Source: Clostridium sp. AN503
GTDB taxonomy: Bacteria; Bacillota; Clostridia; Lachnospirales; Lachnospiraceae
Assembly: GCF_040719375.1 (NCBI RefSeq)
Contig: NZ_JBFDTP010000002.1
Span: 2,480,001-2,544,000, forward strand
DNA length: 64,000 bases
Reading direction: 5' to 3'
The notes beneath the pieces are model-generated. The model saw only the letters and a list, made by a program, of their open reading frames with translations, had not been told where the DNA came from and searched no databases. Shown here piece after piece: positions 59,401-64,000 of this stretch; positions within the stretch are counted from its first letter, which is position 1; every line of letters begins with the position of its first letter. Both the position numbers and the translations under genes were made by a program.

Positions 59401-62400
59401 CGTCTTAAAACCGGCATTGGTCACAATAGGCGTGATCTGTTCCGTGACGGTCCCTGCTTCCGAGGTCTTCCGGCTGATCCCATCTACGGACAACATGTAC
59501 TCCGCTCCAATCTTATACTGATTTTCTGCGGTTCCGTAGGCAGGCGTGTCACCATCCACATAAGCCTGGTCCCAGGTGAGGGTAAAATGATCTGTCGTCT
59601 GGTAGTCACCATCCTCCCAGACAGTCTCCCCCTCGCTGTTTTTTATTGTCCGCGCATTGACGTAAGCGATCGGCTCCGGCTGTATCCCTTTTCCGTTCAG
59701 CTCCGTATCCAGATCCACCGGATGATAGAATACCTGGCGGTACCGGTAGGTATTCTTCTGTCCATTATTGGTGTATTTCCAGTTATTATTATTGTTTTCC
59801 CCATCATTGCTGGCTTTCACCATCTCACGCAGCAAAGTGTTGTAATACAGCGTATACTCATCGTCTCCAGCATATTCGATCACATATCCCGGCTGTAAGG
59901 TCTTCTTGCCGCCATTCTCACTGACCAGCATCGGGTCCGAAGCCTTCTTTCCCAGTTGTCCGCCTGTTGTTACCTGAAGATCTGACAGTTCTTCCAGAGA
60001 CATTGTCTCTCTGCCGTCCGGCAATCTGACCTGCCAGCCCTGGAAGAAAATATCATTGCTCATTTTAGTCGGATACATCCGGATTTTAACGTTGTCGTAG
60101 ATATAACCGCCGCCCGCAGCCTCCGGTTCCTTGTCAAGAAAATCATTTGGAAGGCCAATCAGGACGATCTTGCTGGTCAGCGTCCCTGCCGGTGATGTTC
60201 TGGTAAACGGCGATACAGAATAAGCCACAGGAATTCCCAGAGCGTTCTTCGTCGCCACAAGCTCCGTCCGGTAATTAAGTCCCCATGGATCAATAGCCGT
60301 CAATGTGGTCTGATAATAAAGGCTCGTCATGGTATCGCCGAAAAATCCTGTTTCTCCGGAAGATTCCAGTCTGGCATTTGCCATCAGCACGGATGTGCCG
60401 TTTCCATTAACATACTGATTTTTGGAGGGAAGCTCTCCCTCTCTGATGCCCTCAGCAGAACGGTCAAATCCATCAACCGTAGTGGATGCATAGGCAACCA
60501 GATAGCGGTTTGAATTATCATAGCCTGCCAAAAATTCATAACCGCCGCTGGCATTCAACAACGCTCCCTGCTCTACGGTAAATGTTTTCTGAGTTCCGTC
60601 AACCTTACTTGAACCTTTCATCAGCCATGTATTGATCACAATCCTGCTCAGGTCCAGTTCAGGATATTCCTCTTTCAGTTCTTCATATTCACTTTTATTG
60701 TCCAGGATAATGCGGTAGCATTTATCCTGATCCAGCCTTGACAGTTCCCAGTGCACCCGTGGGATCGGGAGCGCTATGCCAAAACTAAGTTCTGAGTGCT
60801 CAGACCAGTCAGAAATGCTTTCTTTTCCTTCTGTTGTCCTTACAACCGCACGTACCCGGAGCTTTACTCCGTCTGCCGCCACCCCGCCATAACTGTAATC
60901 TGTAAGGATATCAATGGAGTTGGTATAAGCCGTATAATTGTTTGTCTGACCCAGCTCGCGGATCGTTCCATCCTCATTATTCGCATAGTAGACATACTCT
61001 ACATAATAATACTGGGCCTGGACGTCGCCCTTCCAGGAGATCCGGTAATGTCCTCCCATAGGTTCCTTCTTGCTGATCTCCGGGCGTTCCGGCACTTTCT
61101 CGTCTTTTGACAGGACCATATATTTGTCTGCATTCAGATACAGCTGATACGACCATCTGGAATCATTCTGCCTTTTATCCACATGCGTCTTCAAAAGCAG
61201 GTTCTCCAGGGAATTATCAGTTCCCAGCGTATCGATCTTAGCCCCTGATATAATACTGGACGCCGTATAGATATTTCCCTTTTTCTCCACATAGAGCGGG
61301 ATACCAAACTGTTTGTCTGTATTCTGCTGCGCCGTACTGCTGCTGCCCGCATTGCCTGCAAAGTAATACCCTCCCGCCACAGATGAGGATGCATTCTGAG
61401 AGATCGGATATCCTGCTGCCGCCCTGTCTGTCACGCCAAAGCATTCTGTCATCTTAATGGAATTTCCAGAATAATAGATCCCGCCAAAATTGTTGTTTTT
61501 GCCGTTCATATTATAACCGTAGTTCCTGCAGTAATAAAAATTAGCTTTCATGCTTCTCGGAAGGCCAAATATACCAGCGCTGCCATTTGTTCCATTCCCT
61601 CCGATGAGTCCCGTGTTCACACAGTTATAAAAATTGGCCGTACGCCCTGAATTGTAGGCGCCGTCTGCCTGACCTACAATACCGCCGGTTGGCGTATTTC
61701 TTGTTGCCACGCCAATATCCCCAAAGTTCTTACAGTCAATAAAGTTTATAACCTCCGCCAGATTCAGGCCATATGTCATGGCAATGATACCGCCGCAGGC
61801 ATCATTGTCTGCAATGACTGTCCCGTAGTTTTCACATTTTTCAAAGGTACCGCCCTTGTATTTTAACTGTCCGAGGATTCCGCCGCCACGTGCCAGCGCT
61901 TTCACGGTCCCGTAGTTCCTGCAATCATAGAACCTCCAGGAGCTGGTGGTCGCATTTTCGTTTCTTCCTATGATACCGCCAACGGAGTTTCCTACCATTT
62001 TAAATACCCTGGCATGATTGTCACAGTATTCCAGATTCTTTTCTGAGATATTATAGCCTATGATTCCGCCGGTACCATTGTCCTGCTCCTGCTTCGTGGC
62101 GCCCACAACCCATCGTCTCCCGGTGACCGCATTGCGGATCGATCCGGTCCTTCTGTTATAGCCTGCCACACCGCCTGTATGTCCGGTACTGTAGATGATG
62201 ACTGCTGAAAAATCCGTCTCTGCTTTTTCAAAATCTTCTGCATCCGGACCATTATCCACATCTGCATAACCATCCTTCGTATAATACCGGTCCCGGTTAT
62301 CCTTATAATCCTCCCAGTCATTTACATAGGAAACAGCGCCCTGATTGTAGCCGGCCACTCCGCCTACATGACCAACGCCTTTTTCATGATCTGTCCCTAT

Positions 62401-64000
62401 CCAGACATTTCCCTCGTGTTTCACTCCGCCCAGGGTAGATGTAAAATATTCCGATCCGCCTGTATAGAGTCCTTCCAGGCTGTCTTTGTTCCCAAACAGG
62501 ACATGGCTGATCTCGGAATCCGTGCCATTGACGCCCGCAGCTCCACCCACGTTGGTCCGGTTGGTCGCACTCCCGATCCCGTTGACACGCGCCATATTGA
62601 TCAGACAGCGGTTGATTTTGGCATCGCTCCGCCTTCTGTCATCGCCATTCACCCCTGCGATACCGCCATAGCCATAGATCGCACTGTCCGTCTGCTCATA
62701 GTCATAATTGGGATTATACTCCGGAGCATTCCCCGGATCATTAGCCGTTCCATGGATAAATCCATTAAACTCATAGGATTCAATCGTACCCTGATTGACA
62801 CCGGCAACGCCGCCCATGTTCCCATAATAACTCTCAGACCGCTCCGCAAATCCAAGCTCCGCCAGTACCACAGTAAACGCCCGGTCTCCCCTGTTATCCT
62901 CATCGATACCCAGGATCGTTCCATTATCTTCATTTTTGCCTGCTTCTTCCGGGAAACGGTTGATACCGGCTACTCCTCCCATGGAAACGTCTGCGGAATT
63001 GGACTTCAGGATCACTGCGTTATCGTCATTCTCAAGTGTGTAAGCATCATCTGAATTTGCCTTATTTTGAGTTCTGGCAGTATGTACCGCTTCCATAACC
63101 CCTTTGGTAGCCGCCTCATGCCAGTCACCGTATTCAAACTTGCTGTTCTCGTTTTTTGTCTGCTCCGGCTCCCAATCCACACCTACCGTACAGTTCTCGA
63201 TCATGCCCAGATTCTCTCCGGTCACGCCGCCCATATACCCTTCTGCGGTAAAGGTTTTATTCTGCAGCTCCAAAGCCAGGACCGCACAATTTTCAATCAC
63301 CGCATCCGGTTTGTTCTTGGCTGTAATACCGCCCACATACTGGTTGCCGCTCAGCTCCATCCTGTCTCCGCTGGCCGTGCTGTTTCCAGCGCTTCCGCCA
63401 ACTCTGGAATAAGAGATCTTTCCATAGTTTAATGCTGCGATTCCGCCGCTGTAGCCATTCCCGCCGTCCACGATCCCATAATCCACGCACTTTGTGATCG
63501 TTCCAAAATTGACGGCTGTAATGCCGCCTGCCGCGGAGCTAAGCAGATCATCATCCTCTGCCTCGATGATCCCGCTGTCTTCATTTTCTTCGGTCTCTCC
63601 CGGAAACAACTCGATATCATCATCGTCGCCTTCTGTCAGGGCGCTTATGGCGCCAAAATTCCTGCAATTTTGTATCACCGAGCCGTCTGTGCTTTCACCC
63701 GCGCCGCCGGAAGCGGCCTGGGAAACCCACGCGGCGATCCCGCCTGCGAATCCCTGCTCTGCCTGGACCTCCGCATAGTTATGCATATTCTGCAGGCTGG
63801 CTTTTCCTTTTTGTACACCAATGAAACCACCCACATAACTATGGCCGATGACACTGTTGCCTTCCATATTTTCAATCACCTGGTCCGTGCTGCTCCCGGC
63901 CATGGCTACCGTCACAGTCCCCTCGTTGGTTCCCATCACACCACCCACACGCCGTCCGCTTCCGTTGATATTGATATCAATGCTCACGCCTTTGTCCCAG
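56494..64000 (-). CDS. Giant secreted adhesin-like protein with GLUG repeats (5' end outside window)
   Basis: At least 2,502 codons; the frame is still open at the window edge, so the N-terminus is missing. Residues 1-870 of the visible part carry a GLUG-type repeat (GGVAGxNxGTI..., GGIIGxNxxx, C/NxNYGxV), expected to build a beta-helix. Fibronectin-like modules follow (from about residue 960, PERPEISKKEP). The last 100 residues contain TASPSDAA, a Ser/Pro-rich stretch, then a compact end. No LPxTG anchor or final membrane segment is visible. It is the first gene ahead of three pilin-like genes, so it is a candidate pilus-tip adhesin. Confidence 0.8.
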   Translation of the reverse strand, partial: WDKGVSIDININGSGRRVGGVMGTNEGTVTVAMAGSSTDQVIENMEGNSVIGHSYVGGFIGVQKGKASLQNMHNYAEVQAEQGFAGGIAAWVSQAASGGAGESTDGSVIQNCRNFGAISALTEGDDDDIELFPGETEENEDSGIIEAEDDDLLSSAAGGITAVNFGTITKCVDYGIVDGGNGYSGGIAALNYGKISYSRVGGSAGNSTASGDRMELSGNQYVGGITAKNKPDAVIENCAVLALELQNKTFTAEGYMGGVTGENLGMIENCTVGVDWEPEQTKNENSKFEYGDWHEAATKGVMEAVHTARTQNKANSDDAYTLENDDNAVILKSNSADVSMGGVAGINRFPEEAGKNEDNGTILGIDEDNRGDRAFTVVLAELGFAERSESYYGNMGGVAGVNQGTIESYEFNGFIHGTANDPGNAPEYNPNYDYEQTDSAIYGYGGIAGVNGDDRRRSDAKINRCLINMARVNGIGSATNRTNVGGAAGVNGTDSEISHVLFGNKDSLEGLYTGGSEYFTSTLGGVKHEGNVWIGTDHEKGVGHVGGVAGYNQGAVSYVNDWEDYKDNRDRYYTKDGYADVDNGPDAEDFEKAETDFSAVIIYSTGHTGGVAGYNRRTGSIRNAVTGRRWVVGATKQEQDNGTGGIIGYNISEKNLEYCDNHARVFKMVGNSVGGIIGRNENATTSSWRFYDCRNYGTVKALARGGGILGQLKYKGGTFEKCENYGTVIADNDACGGIIAMTYGLNLAEVINFIDCKNFGDIGVATRNTPTGGIVGQADGAYNSGRTANFYNCVNTGLIGGNGTNGSAGIFGLPRSMKANFYYCRNYGYNMNGKNNNFGGIYYSGNSIKMTECFGVTDRAAAGYPISQNASSSVAGGYYFAGNAGSSSTAQQNTDKQFGIPLYVEKKGNIYTASSIISGAKIDTLGTDNSLENLLLKTHVDKRQNDSRWSYQLYLNADKYMVLSKDEKVPERPEISKKEPMGGHYRISWKGDVQAQYYYVEYVYYANNEDGTIRELGQTNNYTAYTNSIDILTDYSYGGVAADGVKLRVRAVVRTTEGKESISDWSEHSELSFGIALPIPRVHWELSRLDQDKCYRIILDNKSEYEELKEEYPELDLSRIVINTWLMKGSSKVDGTQKTFTVEQGALLNASGGYEFLAGYDNSNRYLVAYASTTVDGFDRSAEGIREGELPSKNQYVNGNGTSVLMANARLESSGETGFFGDTMTSLYYQTTLTAIDPWGLNYRTELVATKNALGIPVAYSVSPFTRTSPAGTLTSKIVLIGLPNDFLDKEPEAAGGGYIYDNVKIRMYPTKMSNDIFFQGWQVRLPDGRETMSLEELSDLQVTTGGQLGKKASDPMLVSENGGKKTLQPGYVIEYAGDDEYTLYYNTLLREMVKASNDGENNNNNWKYTNNGQKNTYRYRQVFYHPVDLDTELNGKGIQPEPIAYVNARTIKNSEGETVWEDGDYQTTDHFTLTWDQAYVDGDTPAYGTAENQYKIGAEYMLSVDGISRKTSEAGTVTEQITPIVTNAGFKTENRAEYNTWTANSANWSYDSVRVTLTRLGETGTGGITNKFPATYTKEYPLRKRLATIGKPSISNRTVDGEIQKDGLEYVINWTGIDRMNLTAQEKADQKEAFRHYEVVVAGKTSGTVYTGYTPEYDMAASSMYLDFSKPVASADGDKYFYQGEKISITVTAIARADKNTYRDGITSAALETDIPIRLEAPDMGSDSDSSPNMTADIKTLVSVGEFEKGCITLHMERRTGVKYQIALQVFETRSDAENNKNPVGEIQGLPKKSDENRTYMSEQTDDCIYKVTGIPAEYAGKWLRVILRGVSDNSISSLWTEDDVDMEYFDGTSIKNHTKVEPYRLFQLPAVQVEPVKLEESVGTENHEYHLLMNGQPDSRYSVTAVQNVVTFTTVDYADDYQINLIQTPQTAERTASPSNAEMVASDVIQMKLVLDDDGNGYTVEYQSSELSDAVAADGDDGTAEVQSIHLTIGGDPAALPYKKIIPVVETDDGRYTLQVEAYIKAARDEKTGKNVISLVLPDSESIDETSGGEIELPEGVSLEYTEQILIQSLAENEPGSSGVSDQIYYDSDWAAAGRTDNKLTVISEAIPMPEMAADGSDEPGLGAGIDGELVKESNYTGFAYELEDDFSGTTRYLVRVTDEDDNLLGIYSVPYNSKTSKSEYVENVWLPIELAADTERTVKLNFASIISLKKGSSGRYEGGLCRFSEETYELVLPPVTPVTVVSLAQYTSEPIVCETTVNGRSRSVLTRKVTARQRQVEWFYRYKDTKTAGYELTVRGGNMAEDYSLELDLTRDEFGRFEGLKEYMTAEGRLLYSVAYDLEGDMIPFTSDVPTASPSDAAPERATDSNATPSDAAQNRIPSLATSSVMDQPGILILNCTLRVEEKKDGLKFILTLPDAAIGQLKGNAAEQYQNSEYYYDGGLYNTEQISVYPTVVSPYYELPEQEWFAILHSYRDEEEAGTEADSEDGELRNNLTQ

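Overview
The window looks like a chromosomal segment of a Firmicute of class Clostridia, most likely a Lachnospiraceae member. The pointers are a mid-range G+C content, Shine-Dalgarno sites rich in AGGAGG, a cobalamin-dependent methionine synthase split from its reactivation domain, an FtsEX plus M23 hydrolase plus CtpA cluster, ThiT behind a TPP riboswitch, RsgI-like and S1-domain CvfB proteins, and an operon of pilin-like genes with a giant secreted protein. This assignment comes from family content only; no 16S gene is present. Most genes lie on the minus strand.

Layout. 0-9.2 kb: start of an aromatic-acid-exporter-like gene, a MarR/CDF transporter pair with a dyad operator, a phosphoesterase, a small membrane protein, an AT-rich phd-doc toxin-antitoxin module inserted at the 3' end of rlmH between 19-bp direct repeats, an acyltransferase/esterase pair, a GNAT, an orphan OmpR-type regulator and a ComEA-like protein. 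9.3-20.7 kb: a long hairpin, TPP riboswitch-thiT, a divergent small gene/XRE pair, the metF / activation domain / metH operon, a zinc-ribbon membrane protein behind 105-bp tandem repeats that each carry a promoter-like -10 element, an orphan PTS EIIC, a GH25 lysozyme followed by an unusual putative cargo or toxin protein, and a broken mreB fragment. 20.7-29 kb: a diguanylate cyclase, a second long hairpin, and a cell-wall cluster (CtpA protease, M23 hydrolase activator, FtsX, FtsE) followed by a CdaR-like regulator and a sugar ABC ATPase. 29-41 kb: YitT, a methyltransferase, CvfB, an acyl-ACP thioesterase, kduI with a YhcH gene (uronate metabolism), YeiH with a small membrane partner, two identical tRNA-Gln genes, an ECF sigma / RsgI-like anti-sigma pair, a second CDF transporter and truA. 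41-53 kb: an aminotransferase, RpiR regulator, DMT transporter, endonuclease IV, a second putative cargo protein, a cytidylate-kinase-like gene, GNAT, Lsa-type ABC-F, a second GGDEF protein, an SPL-type radical SAM protein and an FMN reductase. 53.2-64 kb: three pilin-like proteins behind an at least 2,500-residue GLUG-repeat protein that runs off the window.

The observations most worth following are: (1) the rlmH 3'-end duplication flanking phd-doc, which mimics the attachment-site logic of staphylococcal SCC elements without a recombinase; (2) the pilus-tip-like operon, in which a GspK/PilX-like pilin lacking Glu5, a PilV/GspI-like pilin and a PilW/GspJ-like pilin with a long repeat extension follow a giant adhesin; (3) two proteins 26 kb apart sharing the same N-terminal leader pattern (GNQxLLxxM at residues 21-29, then a hydrophobic residue plus QR at about 46-48), reminiscent of contractile-injection cargo; (4) two long near-perfect hairpins and a tandem 105-bp promoter-bearing repeat.
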